Source of the DNA: Aliiglaciecola sp. M165
GTDB lineage: Bacteria > Pseudomonadota > Gammaproteobacteria > Enterobacterales > Alteromonadaceae
DNA length: 64,000 nucleotides
Assembly: GCF_007197995.1 (NCBI RefSeq)
Contig: NZ_VKKH01000009.1
Span: 186,001 to 250,000 of the forward strand
Reading direction: 5' to 3'
Below are positions 38,201 to 47,118 of the stretch, piece by piece (position 1 is the stretch's first letter; each line of letters opens with the position of its first letter). A program made the translations under genes and the position numbers. Below the pieces are notes generated by a model. The model made no database searches. It was given only the letters and a program-made list of their open reading frames with translations, and was not told the origin of the DNA.

Positions 38201-38667
38201 ACTTCTTTTGTTTCGGTTAAATCGTCTTTGCTAGCGACCGAACTTGGCGGCGTGCTGACGACTGTTGCAGTTTCGCCTTTGGTGAAAGCTTGCCAGCTAC
38301 TATCGTCTTGTTCGGCTTTTAGCCTTGCCTGCTCAGCATCGATGCGAGCAATGTAACGCTCAGAGGGTAATTTTAAGATCGCACCGTCTTTAAGATGATT
38401 GAAGTTTTGATCTTCAAACGCATCGGGATTTAGCTCATAAATCGCCTGCATGATTTGATAGACGGATAAATTTTTATTCTGCCTATAGCGATTAGCGATA
38501 CGCCAAAGGGTATCTTCTGGGGTAATAGGACCATAAGTAGAACCAGATAATTGACTGCTGCTATTTTTGGGGCCTTTGATCTGTATCTGTTGAGCATCAA
38601 CGGAAGCGCCTATAAAGGAAAGCCCAATGCTTAGCAAAAATAAAAACGCAACCTGTCGCACATTCAT
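35257..38667 (-). CDS. fimV: FimV/TspA-type LysM protein
   Basis: Inner-membrane peptidoglycan-binding hub protein; in Pseudomonas and Vibrio it governs twitching, type II secretion or polar landmark functions. 1136 residues: signal peptide 1-25, FimV amino-terminal LysM-like domain near 45-115 (DTLWRIANRYRQNKNLSVYQIMQAI, ILKLPS), coiled coil about 150-240, one membrane segment near 255 (IFLIFLTVLMSISLLGGFAMWLI), a very acidic cytoplasmic region of about 750 residues, and a carboxy-terminal TPR-like FimV domain (LDLAQAYIETDNLDSAKEILEEILEKG). In the acidic region three units around IDALLEQE repeat with a 93-base period from 36335. Adjacent to truA/asd as is common. Confidence 0.93.
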   Translation of the reverse strand: MNVRQVAFLFLLSIGLSFIGASVDAQQIQIKGPKNSSSQLSGSTYGPITPEDTLWRIANRYRQNKNLSVYQIMQAIYELNPDAFEDQNFNHLKDGAILKLPSERYIARIDAEQARLKAEQDDSSWQAFTKGETATVVSTPPSSVASKDDLTETKEVIEQKLTALDQEQNRQFMAIRQQFAESIDSVQSLLNENRKLVERLDTVDQEIGSLRGRVDEELQVQMDQMLSLQNELLSISREAEAQRKAEMESDSFAWLTDPIFLIFLTVLMSISLLGGFAMWLIRRNKTSTDSSEPSHDEIHAAVLEQSDEMDDLADALTSELSEELDEDNDDDLFGDEDLLDDVLSDELEESLDTALDDEFESFDDLDDESLDPIIEEATDALDDDDGLLDQEDLDNLFDESDDDLLADIDSELDDLESTVSDDIGDLSGSDAELDSLLDEDASELLAESSDEETDGGIDISEEDLGASLDEELEQQTQELNVDEIMDSASQPEPASDAGEAPVMAKAAIDDEPEKPEISIDELLEQPEPELPESIISEDPDLMNEEMLQNIDKEISSQNEQLDKVTDELLNEIEQLEQMGGMLEEDEDDQDVTENTDTSSADAEQQMDIQALDTLSEGLDDMLDDPVEGSLGEQSLDEIESLLENTPTVDSESQTGTEQDEVNIDDILQSVEDSTAESEKEQDTGSQGEPEVGDAAEVVDEESALAADDIDALLEQESSSEDAASAESSDEQESELAVDDIDALLEQESPSEEPAATESGDQQEPELAIDDIDALLEQENIKDESISSVSADELLAELDNSLEGQSEQESAPEPDASEELESAGQLDVEDDLASDGDEPASSSDELADIPELDKALEEFEQEISSENNGFEESDSVEDLVSEAKGEVQLDEIIPDDRADDIEKVISELDDEIPSIGDLDSIASDHDDGFDDADLNEALRSFDESSLEEETGDSAAKQEDDVELEDLPGLGDWLSTSEAEETASIDELEKTDFDELLESIDDVDDVAEKEAILEETGLDLDALLSETESEGASAEAQDNESDFLDVDDLINESIEAESDGDTERELNLDAALDSYAGIGEIQQVDVDGDNGVGAKLDLAQAYIETDNLDSAKEILEEILEKGDESQQAEAKELLEKLV
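36335..36555 (-). repeat. Three 93-base tandem repeats inside fimV
   Basis: TCTTGCTC(T/C)A(G/A)CAAAGC begins at 36335, 36428 and 36521, giving an exact 93-base period. On the minus strand each unit encodes DDIDALLEQE followed by an acidic Ser/Glu spacer (31 residues per unit). Part of the fimV coding sequence. Confidence 0.75.
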
Positions 38668-38998
38668 ATGATTTAATCGACGCCCTTTAAGAATTATTGT
38701 TGTTGGTCATTTTCCGCCAACTTATTTATAAATATTCACTACTTTTTCGATTGTAAATTTTATCTGCAAAACTCATTCCACTATCATGCAGGAATGTCAT
38801 TAGATCGCAATGCAAATATAAACCACCTGACCATTATGATCCAGAATCGTCAGGTGGAAATAATCCCAATCCTTGTTAAAAGACGACACTAATCATCACT
38901 AACATTTATTATCAAATTCAATACATGTATTTGAAGTGGTTATCGGCAATACTTAATAATCTATGATGCCTTCGCCGACATTTATTTTTAACCACAAC
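38668..38998. other. Intergenic region upstream of fimV
   Basis: About 330 A+T-rich bases between fimV and asd, both on the minus strand. It should carry the fimV promoter. No reading frame or RNA gene was recognised. Confidence 0.4.
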
Positions 38999-39025
38999 AA
39001 AAAAGCCAGTCGAATATCGACTGGC
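38999..39025 (-). terminator. Rho-independent terminator of asd
   Basis: GCCAGTCGA and TCGACTGGC (39005-39013 and 39017-39025) form a nine-base stem with a three-base loop. On the minus strand it is followed by a run of six T, just after the asd stop codon at 39048. Confidence 0.9.
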
Positions 39026-39047
39026 CGTTTTATAGTGAAAGTGTGCT

Positions 39048-40064
39048 TTACATGTATTCGTTAACTAACACTTCAGCAATTTGAATGCTGTTGGTCGCAG
39101 CACCTTTTCTAACATTATCCGACACAACCCACATATTAATGCCGTTCGGATGAGAAATGTCATTCCTCACTCTGCCAACAAATACATCATCTTTTCCACT
39201 TGCATCGCCAATCTGCGTTGGGAAATCTTCACGATTCTCCATAAGCGTGACACCTGGTGCGTCGCGCAACAAGTTTTTCACATCTTCGGCATCAATGGGA
39301 CTATGTGTTTCAATGTGGATTGCTTCACCGTGACCAAAAAACACCGGCACACGAACAGCTGTCGCGTTGACTAAAATCGAGTCATCACCCATGATCTTTT
39401 GTGTTTCCCACACCATTTTCATTTCTTCTTTGGTGTAGTCGTTATCCATAAAGACATCAATTTGTGGGATAACATTAAAGGCGATTTGGCGGCTAAAGGC
39501 TTTTGGCGTAATTTCTCTTCCGCTTAGCAAGTCCGTCGTCTGCTTAGCCAACTCTTCCATAGCTGACTTTCCAGCACCTGAAACCGACTGATAAGTCGAA
39601 ACGTTAATACGGGCAATTCCTACAGCATCTTGTATAGGCTTGAGCGCTACCAACATTTGTATCGTTGAACAGTTGGGATTGGCAATAATATTGCGATTGC
39701 GAAAATCAGCCAATGCGTGGGAGTTGACCTCTGGCACGACTAAAGGAATATCTGCGTCGTATCGGTAGTGCGACGTATTGTCAATCACAACACAACCAGC
39801 CTCTGCCGCAATGGGTGCGAATTTTTCGGAAATACTGCCACCCGCAGAGAAAAAGCCTATCTGAACCTGGGACCAATCAAACTCGTCAGCGTCTAAAACG
39901 GTAATATCTTTGCCTTTGAAGGTCACCTTCCCTCCCGCAGAGCGACTGCTCGCTAAGGGATACAATTTATTCACAGGAAAATCTCTTTGCTCGAGAATTT
40001 CTATCATATTTTGACCAACTAAACCTGTTGCACCCAATACAGCAACATCAAACGCACGAGACAT
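39048..40064 (-). CDS. asd: Aspartate-semialdehyde dehydrogenase
   Basis: NADPH-dependent reduction of aspartyl phosphate, branch point for lysine, methionine, threonine and diaminopimelate. 338 residues. VAVLGATGLVGQNMIEIL at the start binds NADP, IANPNCSTIQMLVAL near residue 132 holds the catalytic cysteine, and VPVFFGHGEAIHIET near 244 the catalytic histidine. Follows pdxB after 33 bases on the same strand and ends at a clear terminator. Confidence 0.96.
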   Translation of the reverse strand: MSRAFDVAVLGATGLVGQNMIEILEQRDFPVNKLYPLASSRSAGGKVTFKGKDITVLDADEFDWSQVQIGFFSAGGSISEKFAPIAAEAGCVVIDNTSHYRYDADIPLVVPEVNSHALADFRNRNIIANPNCSTIQMLVALKPIQDAVGIARINVSTYQSVSGAGKSAMEELAKQTTDLLSGREITPKAFSRQIAFNVIPQIDVFMDNDYTKEEMKMVWETQKIMGDDSILVNATAVRVPVFFGHGEAIHIETHSPIDAEDVKNLLRDAPGVTLMENREDFPTQIGDASGKDDVFVGRVRNDISHPNGINMWVVSDNVRKGAATNSIQIAEVLVNEYM

Positions 40065-40097
40065 TAACCTATTACTCCAATAAAAGAAAAATCGCCA

Positions 40098-41222
40098 TTA
40101 TGGCGTGTTGAATCCGAGGCCGTAGATTGCCTCGGAAAGAGAATGATTTCCAGCATTTAACTTCACGTGAGCAAATTCTCTTCGAATAGCATAGTGTTTT
40201 CGGCTATAAACAAATTTATCTGCGCTGTTTACATCCTGGATAAACCTATCACTATCGATTCTAACGTTATACGTATTGAGCACCGCAGCACAAATAAGTT
40301 GTTCATTACTGGTGATATTTTGTGAAGAAATATCAATTTCAGGTGGTTTGGGCAAACAACTCTCAAAACTCAATGTTTTTGCCAAACCAAAACGGCTGCA
40401 AAGTTGCTCGTACAACATATATGTGCCTCGTGCTTTGCCTTCTAAGGAATGACCGGCGATATGAGCGGTTGCTAGATTGACCTTCCCAGCGAGTTCGAAG
40501 TCAATATTTGGTTCATTTTCCCAAACATCCAGCACGACGTTGCGCTTGGCTCCGCTTTTCAGTAAAGCTAACAATGCTTTATTGTCGACCACCTCGCCAC
40601 GACAGGCATTGATCAATAATTGATTTTCGTCTAATCGATCTAACCGTGAAGCATCAAACATGTGTAACGTCGGCCAAGGACCTTCATTCACAAATGGAAC
40701 GTGTAAACTGATGATGTCACATTGACAAACCTCGTCGAGACTAACCATTTGCCTTGGATCACCTTTTGCCTCTAGCGGCGGATCACAGAGTTTGGTTTTT
40801 ATCCCTGTTGTAGCCAGACGTTTTTGCAGCTGAGTTCCTACATGCCCTGCACCAACGATCCCCACTGTCTTATTAAACAGCTCATGCAAATTGTCTTGGT
40901 GCTCGACCATCAAACAACTTAATACATACTCTGCAACTGCGATCGCATTACAACCAGCAGCGCTTCCCCAAGGAATGTTGCGCTGATTTAAATAGTGTTT
41001 ATCAAGATGGTCTGAGCCTGCTGTGGCGGTCGCAACATATTTTAATTTGTCAGCTCGGTGTATCAATGACTCATTGACTTTAGTGGTAGAGCGCACTAAC
41101 AGTACATCAATGTTATCAAGGTCTACGGCTAGAATCGTGCCGCTTGAAAAAGCCCGACAGTGCCCTAAATGTGCAAAAAAGTGTTCCGCATAAGGCATGC
41201 TATCTTCATAAAGAATATTCAT
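40098..41222 (-). CDS. pdxB: Erythronate-4-phosphate dehydrogenase
   Basis: Second step of pyridoxal phosphate synthesis by the DXP-dependent route. 374 residues (E. coli 378). D-2-hydroxyacid dehydrogenase fold: MNILYEDSMPYAEHFF at the start, TATAGSDHLD near 66, NAIAVAEYVLSCL near 95, NAD motif VGIVGAGHVGTQL near 116, NACRGEVVDNKALL near 204 and TAHIAGHSLEGKARGTYML near 251 with catalytic His, then the PdxB-specific dimerisation domain. Lies just before asd. Confidence 0.96.
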   Translation of the reverse strand: MNILYEDSMPYAEHFFAHLGHCRAFSSGTILAVDLDNIDVLLVRSTTKVNESLIHRADKLKYVATATAGSDHLDKHYLNQRNIPWGSAAGCNAIAVAEYVLSCLMVEHQDNLHELFNKTVGIVGAGHVGTQLQKRLATTGIKTKLCDPPLEAKGDPRQMVSLDEVCQCDIISLHVPFVNEGPWPTLHMFDASRLDRLDENQLLINACRGEVVDNKALLALLKSGAKRNVVLDVWENEPNIDFELAGKVNLATAHIAGHSLEGKARGTYMLYEQLCSRFGLAKTLSFESCLPKPPEIDISSQNITSNEQLICAAVLNTYNVRIDSDRFIQDVNSADKFVYSRKHYAIRREFAHVKLNAGNHSLSEAIYGLGFNTP

Positions 41223-41235
41223 TTTATGTCAGCGT

Positions 41236-41682
41236 CTATTCTGGTGTGTGAAAGGTTTGTTTGAATGAAAATGCATAGGCCGTATCTCCATGCTTTCGCA
41301 GGTGGTCAAGTCGCTCAATCGCTTCTTCAAGGCTTGGGATATGGCCTTGTTCTATCCACCACAATACATATGTGGCTTCTGGCGATGATTCAAACCAGCT
41401 TTTGCGATTTGCCATGAAGCTCGCGTGGTGCGTTTTAAACATAAAGTGTTTTAACGATGCAATATCTCGCCATACAGACATGTTAACGAGCATATTAGGG
41501 TCGTCAAAGAATTGGATGTTTGTGGCATCACCATTTTCATCTTGAAGGCGCCAAACGAAACCTTCCGACGCTTCGGCGGTGGCATTAACCGGCACTAAAC
41601 CATCCGAAAATTCTTTCATTACTGCGCTGTCCATAGCACCTAAAGCCCGTGCAATATTCAATTGTGCCAAATGAAATTCCAT
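41236..41682 (-). CDS. DUF3291 domain protein
   Basis: 148 residues, cytoplasmic. Start FHLAQLNIARALGAMDSAVMKEFSDGL and later VWRDIASLKHFMFKTHHASFM and TYVLWWIEQGHIPSLEEAIERLDHLRKHG are typical of DUF3291, a dimeric alpha/beta-barrel-like family related to monooxygenases. Function unknown. 13 bases before pdxB, same strand, so likely co-transcribed. Confidence 0.85.
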   Translation of the reverse strand: MEFHLAQLNIARALGAMDSAVMKEFSDGLVPVNATAEASEGFVWRLQDENGDATNIQFFDDPNMLVNMSVWRDIASLKHFMFKTHHASFMANRKSWFESSPEATYVLWWIEQGHIPSLEEAIERLDHLRKHGDTAYAFSFKQTFHTPE

Positions 41683-41831
41683 TAAAACTCCTACAATCTA
41701 AGATAATCGTCACGTGTTTTTACTATTAATTTCTGCAGTATAACGAATAAGTTTATGAACCCTTTGATTTTTTGTACTACTTTATACTGATTCGACAAAC
41801 TTCAATAAAAACACAAGGTGATCACGGATTT

Positions 41832-43028
41832 ATGAGCACAATGGACGATTCACTTCATTACAACGAGTCACTAATTTTAAGTGAGTTGGAACGCCGTTTT
41901 TATTTGTATTTAATCGGAGGCGATTACGAAAAGCTTTTTTATACTTTCGATGCTGGGCAAGGTAATAATGACTTGGACGATGAACAACTCAATATGTCTC
42001 GGATTCGACTGGAAGTAGAGGTTTCTCAGCAAGATCGCCTACAAAAAGCCAGAGAAAATTATGCTGATCCAGAATACAAAGGTATTTTGGACTACATGTT
42101 AAAGTCGAGAATTAACAACAAGCTGGAGAAGCAAGATGACCTATTCGCGTCTTGCCCTGAGTTGAGAGATCTTCAACCTATACTCAAATCCTTTGGTGAG
42201 CACCAAGAATTTGACCAAGCACTGCTAAAAGACATTAACCAGATCCCGTGGTTATCGGCTCAAATCAAACGCTTTTCTCAAAACCCCGAATATCAGAATT
42301 TATTAGGCCTTAAGTCAAAAGGTGATACCAATGAGATTCTCAGTAAGCTCGGTTATCAACTATTCGTTTGGTTGTTACCGCGTTTTATAAGTGAGGTGTT
42401 ACACGCTAAAATGCATCCTTCATTGCGTGATCTCGTTGGTCGGCTGAGACAGTATGGTCGATTTACCTCTGGTGCCATCGCGAAGTTGGTTGTTAGGGCA
42501 AACATTCAACAAAAAGACAAATGGATGATCTACATGTTAGCGGGTATCAGTGTCGTCCCATTGTTTTTAATCATTAATATGGTAAACGCTGAAATCAACT
42601 CACTTATTGCACAGCAAAAAGAAGCCTTATTGCAAGAAGAGCATGTCGATAAGAACAAGCTGGATGTGCTTGATAATTATGTATTTTCGAGCGATGCGAT
42701 GCGGGAATTTTTGTGTCTTGAAGAGATCCTAAAACCGCATATCCTGGAGGATTTGGGCTTCGAACATTTTGACCCCATGCCATATTTGCTTGGTTACGCT
42801 GACCAAGACTCACCGCTTGCAAACGTGTTTTTTCAAGCCCGAGCCTATGCTTTGTATCGACAACTGTTTAAAACCGGCAGAATACACCCGCACGAAACAG
42901 CAATATTTTTGCGCAAACACAAAATAGATAAGACTCTTCTGCATCAGCTTAACGAGTTCGATTTGACCTCAATTGCAACGCATATAAACCTATTTCAGTC
43001 TATGCTTGCGTTCCATCAAAAGGGCTAG
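41832..43028 (+). CDS. Unknown protein with one central membrane segment
   Basis: 398 residues from the ATG at 41832; the open frame extends 20 codons upstream to 41772, but GGA lies only before the later ATG. Hydrophilic helical amino-terminal part, a single hydrophobic segment near residue 240 (WMIYMLAGISVVPLFLIINMV), then a further helical domain containing HPHETAIFLRKHKIDKTLL. No family recognised, although length and absence of internal stops make it a real gene. Stands alone and is followed by a MITE-like element. Confidence 0.7.
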   Translation: MSTMDDSLHYNESLILSELERRFYLYLIGGDYEKLFYTFDAGQGNNDLDDEQLNMSRIRLEVEVSQQDRLQKARENYADPEYKGILDYMLKSRINNKLEKQDDLFASCPELRDLQPILKSFGEHQEFDQALLKDINQIPWLSAQIKRFSQNPEYQNLLGLKSKGDTNEILSKLGYQLFVWLLPRFISEVLHAKMHPSLRDLVGRLRQYGRFTSGAIAKLVVRANIQQKDKWMIYMLAGISVVPLFLIINMVNAEINSLIAQQKEALLQEEHVDKNKLDVLDNYVFSSDAMREFLCLEEILKPHILEDLGFEHFDPMPYLLGYADQDSPLANVFFQARAYALYRQLFKTGRIHPHETAIFLRKHKIDKTLLHQLNEFDLTSIATHINLFQSMLAFHQKG

Positions 43029-43038
43029 TCTGCATAAA

Positions 43039-43271
43039 TAACCCCAATCCCGGATAAGCAACGCCTGTAAGCACCGCTATTTATCCCCCTATCTTCGTTA
43101 TTCATTATGCGTTTAGAGCGACTAGACAACATAATTCTCGCCTTGATAAGGGAATAAATCACGGCACTTACCTATTAAAAACCAATATCAAAATGACGAT
43201 AGCTTCTATGTCATTGATAAAGCTTTAAAAACTAAGCAATTCCGACATTTCTTATCCAGAATTGGGGTTAA
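43039..43271. mobile_element. MITE-like element, 233 bases
   Basis: The terminal inverted repeats are TAACCCCAATCCCGGATAAG (43039-43058) and CTTATCCAGAATTGGGGTTA (43252-43271), matching at about 17 of 20 positions. No coding capacity inside. Located between the 3-prime ends of two convergent genes. The ends resemble those of the element at 62883. Confidence 0.7.
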
Positions 43272-43282
43272 ATAGATAGCGA

Positions 43283-44149
43283 TTAGCATTGTTGTTGAAA
43301 ATGTAAAAATTCTTTTAGAACCAATTCTGGTTGCTCCAGTTGTGGATAGTGCCCACAATCTAATTTGCTACACATTGCATGAGGAACTTCTCGCTCAAAC
43401 TGCTCAACCATATGCAGCCCTGAGATAGGATCGTGAACCCCATTGATAAAACAAAGTGGCACCTGCGTGTTTTGCATGGCGTCCACCCACCTTTGTCGAT
43501 AACGTTGTCGTTCATCGATATAAGTGAGCAAACTGGGTAATACTCGCTGACCTTTGTTGAAACCTAACAACTCCCAAAGCACATCAATTTCATATGATTT
43601 AGGAGGCGTGTGGGGACCAAAAATCTTATTAAACCCTCTTTGCAGGGCGCTCTTTCCCATAAATTTGGCGACAAGTGGACCCAAAGCACTTTTGAGGATT
43701 TTTTGCGTCATGAGCGGACGGTGGGATTCTGCAAATAGCCCACCATTTAGAAAACATACCGACTGGATATCCAGTTCAATTTCTTGATTAAAATGGCGAG
43801 CTAACACTTCTTGTGTAACAGAGTCACCATAATCGTGAGCCAAAAAATGTGCCTGTTTAACAGAAAGGAATTTCAATAACGCGACAACCAAATCGCCTTG
43901 CTCAATCACGCTGTAACGATGGGGGTGCGGCTTAGCCGAAATCCCGTAACCAAGTAAATCCAGGGCAATAACTTTATACTGCTTGGTGAGAGCTTCGAAC
44001 AAAGTATGCCAATCCCATGCAGCACTGGGAAAGCCATGCACCAACACCAAAGTTGGTCCCTGCCCCGCTTGCCAATAGGCAATTTTGTGCCCACCAAAAT
44101 CAAAGTTTTGACTATTTTTTCGATAGGCGGTTAAGTCAGAATAAGGCAT
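43283..44149 (-). CDS. Alpha/beta hydrolase with aspartate nucleophile
   Basis: 288 residues. LVHGFPSAAWDWHTL near residue 36 (oxyanion HGFP), LAHDYGDSVTQEV near 102 where the nucleophile elbow carries Asp instead of Ser, GVHDPISG near 242 and CGHYPQLEQPE near 268 (His). An Asp nucleophile with HGFP is typical of epoxide hydrolases and haloalkane dehalogenases; the substrate is not predictable. 15 bases after the aldolase-like gene, same strand, probable operon. Confidence 0.88.
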   Translation of the reverse strand: MPYSDLTAYRKNSQNFDFGGHKIAYWQAGQGPTLVLVHGFPSAAWDWHTLFEALTKQYKVIALDLLGYGISAKPHPHRYSVIEQGDLVVALLKFLSVKQAHFLAHDYGDSVTQEVLARHFNQEIELDIQSVCFLNGGLFAESHRPLMTQKILKSALGPLVAKFMGKSALQRGFNKIFGPHTPPKSYEIDVLWELLGFNKGQRVLPSLLTYIDERQRYRQRWVDAMQNTQVPLCFINGVHDPISGLHMVEQFEREVPHAMCSKLDCGHYPQLEQPELVLKEFLHFQQQC

Positions 44150-44164
44150 TAATAGACCGTGCTT

Positions 44165-44935
44165 TTATTGTTCATAACCCGGGTTTATTCTGTCTAGTTT
44201 TCTCAAAATACCGGGCCAGGCTAAAGCACCACCCGCAGAACGCGTGACTTGTTCTCCTTGAGCTTGGATACCTTGTAATATCACATCAGGAATTTTAATC
44301 ATTTCCTGTCCTGTGGCCTGGGCTTGCAGTTGTATTTCACAAGAACGTTGCAACAAAAACATAAACAAAAAGGTATCAGCGATGCTTTCGCCGCAAGTCA
44401 ATAAACCATGATTGCGTAAAATCATAAACACCTTATCACCCAAGTCAGCAACTAATCGTTTTTTCTCATCCGGATTTAACGCCACACCTTCGTAATCGTG
44501 ATAGGCCAAAGATGACAAGGCAAACAAAGACTGCTGACTGTAGGCCTGCAATCCGTCTTTCAATGTTGAAACTGCGACACCGGCGTTGGTATGCAAATGT
44601 AAAACACATTTGGCATTTTCTCTAGCTTCATGGACGGCACTGTGGATCGTAAATCCTGCTGGATTAATATTGTAATCAGTATCCATCACAATGTTGCCTT
44701 GTAGGTCAACTTTCACCAAAGAAGAAGCGGTAATTTCTTCAAACATTAAGCCGAAGGGATTAATCAAAAAATGATGCTCTGGTCCAGGTACTCTGGCGGA
44801 AATATGCGTAAAAACTAAATCATCCCAACCATAATGGGCAACAATACGATAGCAAGCTGCAAGGTCCACGCGGGCTTGCCACTCTTCTTCACTTACTCGA
44901 TCTTTCACTGACAATGTCATCTGTGTTCTCCACAA
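44165..44935 (-). CDS. Class II aldolase/adducin family protein
   Basis: 256 residues. LAACYRIVAHYGWDDLVFTHISARVPG near residue 26, INPFGLMFEEITASSLVKVD near 58, the zinc ligands VLHLHTNAGVAVS near 114 and ILRNHGLLTCGES near 170 fit the fuculose/ribulose-phosphate aldolase fold. Many members of this subgroup are annotated without known substrate. Divergent from the Crp/Fnr gene with a 73-base gap. Confidence 0.9.
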   Translation of the reverse strand: MWRTQMTLSVKDRVSEEEWQARVDLAACYRIVAHYGWDDLVFTHISARVPGPEHHFLINPFGLMFEEITASSLVKVDLQGNIVMDTDYNINPAGFTIHSAVHEARENAKCVLHLHTNAGVAVSTLKDGLQAYSQQSLFALSSLAYHDYEGVALNPDEKKRLVADLGDKVFMILRNHGLLTCGESIADTFLFMFLLQRSCEIQLQAQATGQEMIKIPDVILQGIQAQGEQVTRSAGGALAWPGILRKLDRINPGYEQ

Positions 44936-45008
44936 AGTAGTAAATCCTACAGTACGCGAAGAAAATCCAGTAGACTGTCGTCAAATTGACAATTCAACGG
45001 GAGATTGT

Positions 45009-45713
45009 ATGGAAAAACAACATATCGAAATGATGTTCAAGCGCAATGCCTGGTTTACACAATTGCCCGAAGATGTCATTCATTCACTGGTTTCTATGAG
45101 TAAAACTAAGCATTTAGCAAAACACCAACAGTTACATGCGAAAGGTGATGAAGCTGATGGATTGTACTGTGTATTGGACGGAAAAATCCGCGTGAGCAAC
45201 GTGAATATGCACGGCAAAGAAATGGTATTAACTTGGTTAGAAAGCGGCAGTTGGTTCGGTGAAATCTCTTTATTTGATGGTTTACCCAGAACCCACGATG
45301 CCCATGCGGAGCAAGACACTCAATTATTGATGCTGCCCAATACAACGTTCCAAAAGCTGTTACGCAAACAACCTGAGCTCTATCCACATTTTATGCGCCT
45401 GCTTTGTCAAAGAATTCGAGCGACATTCGCTCTGATAGATGAAACGGGTGGATTGAGCTTGTCTGGTCAATTGGCTAAGAGGCTGCTCTTATTGGCTAGT
45501 GGATTAGTAAACGGACTACCCGATGACAAAGCGGACAATGGAAATCCAATAATCAAGGTTTCGCAAGAGTCCCTCGCACAGATGATCAATAGTTCGCGAC
45601 AAACAGTGAACAAGCTGCTCAATGAGCTAAAAAAACAAGGGGTTATCCACAATCAATACGGTGGCATTGAAATATTAGATGTCAATGCTCTAAAAAAGCT
45701 GAGTGAGATATGA
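45009..45713 (+). CDS. Crp/Fnr family transcriptional regulator
   Basis: 234 residues. A cyclic-nucleotide-binding-like domain spans about 20-130 (GDEADGLYCVLDGKIRV, GSWFGEISLFDGLPRTHDAHAEQDT), and a Crp-type helix-turn-helix spans about 175-220 (ISQESLAQMINSSRQTVNKLLNELKKQGVI). The amino-terminal cysteine cluster of Fnr is absent. Divergent from the aldolase-hydrolase pair, which it may control (inferred from position only). Confidence 0.9.
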   Translation: MEKQHIEMMFKRNAWFTQLPEDVIHSLVSMSKTKHLAKHQQLHAKGDEADGLYCVLDGKIRVSNVNMHGKEMVLTWLESGSWFGEISLFDGLPRTHDAHAEQDTQLLMLPNTTFQKLLRKQPELYPHFMRLLCQRIRATFALIDETGGLSLSGQLAKRLLLLASGLVNGLPDDKADNGNPIIKVSQESLAQMINSSRQTVNKLLNELKKQGVIHNQYGGIEILDVNALKKLSEI

Positions 45714-45741
45714 TAAAAAAGGACGAGGAAGAACCTCGTCC
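45714..45741 (-). terminator. Terminator of fabB
   Basis: GGACGAGG (45721-45728) and CCTCGTCC (45734-45741) form an eight-base stem around AAGAA. On the minus strand the hairpin is followed by six T, right after fabB. It overlaps the tail of the convergent Crp/Fnr gene by only one base or none and may stop it as well. Confidence 0.9.
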
Positions 45742-45750
45742 ATTGATAGG

Positions 45751-46965
45751 TTACGCTTTATATTTTTTCAGCACTAGTGTTGCGTTAGTGCCACCAAAGC
45801 CAAAGCTATTTGACATGATTGTAGTGAGTTCACCAGCGCGCGTTTCCGTGACAATATCTAATCCTTCAGCGGCATCGTCCAACGTATCGATGTTGATTGA
45901 TGGCGCAATAAAATCATTTTCCATCATTAAAATGCTATAAATGGTCTCATTCACACCAGCGGCACCCAATGCATGGCCGGTCATCGATTTGGTTGAGCTA
46001 ATTGCAGGGCTATCATTGCCAAATACTTCTTTGATCGCAGCAAGCTCTTTGACATCCCCCACAGGCGTAGAGGTGCCATGGGTATTCAAGTAATCGATTT
46101 TGCCTTCGACTCCTTGCATGGCCATTTTCATGCATCGAACCGCCCCTTCACCAGAGGGCGCAACCATGTCTTGACCATCTGATGTTAATCCATAGCCGAC
46201 AACTTCAGCATAGATTTTTGCGCCACGTGCCAATGCATGTTCAAGCTCTTCAACAACGACCATACCGCCGCCACCAGAACTAACAAAACCATCACGATTA
46301 GCATCGTAAGTACGAGAAGCGACTTCGGGCGTATCATTGTATTTTGATGAAAGAGCACCCATGGCATCAAATTGAACCGATAGGGTCCAATGTAATTCTT
46401 CGCCGCCGCCGGCAAACACTACATCTTGTTTATTGAGTTGGATTTGTTCCAGCGCATTGCCAATGCAATGTGCGCTTGTTGCGCAGGCCGAAGCGATAGA
46501 ATAGTTAGTTCCTTTAATTTTGAAAGGCGTTGCTAAGCAAGCTGATACAGTGCTGGCCATGGATTTTGTCACCATGTAGGGCCCAACACGTTTCACGCCT
46601 TTATTGCGCAATATATCTGCAGAATCAACCTGACTTTTTGATGATGCACCACCCGAACCTGCGATAATTCCGGTTCGAACATTTGACACTTGGTCTTCGC
46701 TCAAACCTGAATCTTCAACTGCCTGCTGCATCGCAATATAAGCGTAAGCCGCCGCGTCTCCCATAAAACGTAACTGTTTACGGTCAATATGCTCAGAAAA
46801 ATCGATATCTACTTTTCCCCAAACTTGGCTGCGCAAGCCCATTTCCGCAAACTCGTCAGAAAAGGTAATACCTGAGCGGCCTTGTTTGAGAGACTCCAAT
46901 ACTTCTTGTTGATTGTTGCCGATACTCGAAACAATACCGATACCTGTAATGACAGCTCTTCTCAT
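45751..46965 (-). CDS. fabB: 3-oxoacyl-ACP synthase I
   Basis: Condensing enzyme of fatty acid synthesis, needed for unsaturated fatty acids. 404 residues (E. coli 406). The Cys-His-His triad: [17 protein letters not shown] near residue 163, [11 protein letters not shown] near 298 and [18 protein letters not shown] near 333. Begins [18 protein letters not shown]. Divergent from mnmC, as in E. coli where fabB and mnmC are neighbours. Confidence 0.96.
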   Translation of the reverse strand: MRRAVITGIGIVSSIGNNQQEVLESLKQGRSGITFSDEFAEMGLRSQVWGKVDIDFSEHIDRKQLRFMGDAAAYAYIAMQQAVEDSGLSEDQVSNVRTGIIAGSGGASSKSQVDSADILRNKGVKRVGPYMVTKSMASTVSACLATPFKIKGTNYSIASACATSAHCIGNALEQIQLNKQDVVFAGGGEELHWTLSVQFDAMGALSSKYNDTPEVASRTYDANRDGFVSSGGGGMVVVEELEHALARGAKIYAEVVGYGLTSDGQDMVAPSGEGAVRCMKMAMQGVEGKIDYLNTHGTSTPVGDVKELAAIKEVFGNDSPAISSTKSMTGHALGAAGVNETIYSILMMENDFIAPSINIDTLDDAAEGLDIVTETRAGELTTIMSNSFGFGGTNATLVLKKYKA

Positions 46966-47118
46966 AAATCACCTTTTTTCACTTAAAACTCGAACAATTT
47001 TGCCGCATATAGTAATGATTTTGCAGACTGAACTGGTCTGCTCTTATGCGAAATGGGATAATATTTCCATCTTAAGTGGATTTTTGCCATAACTCGAACA
47101 CTTTTCTGAGGAGTATCT

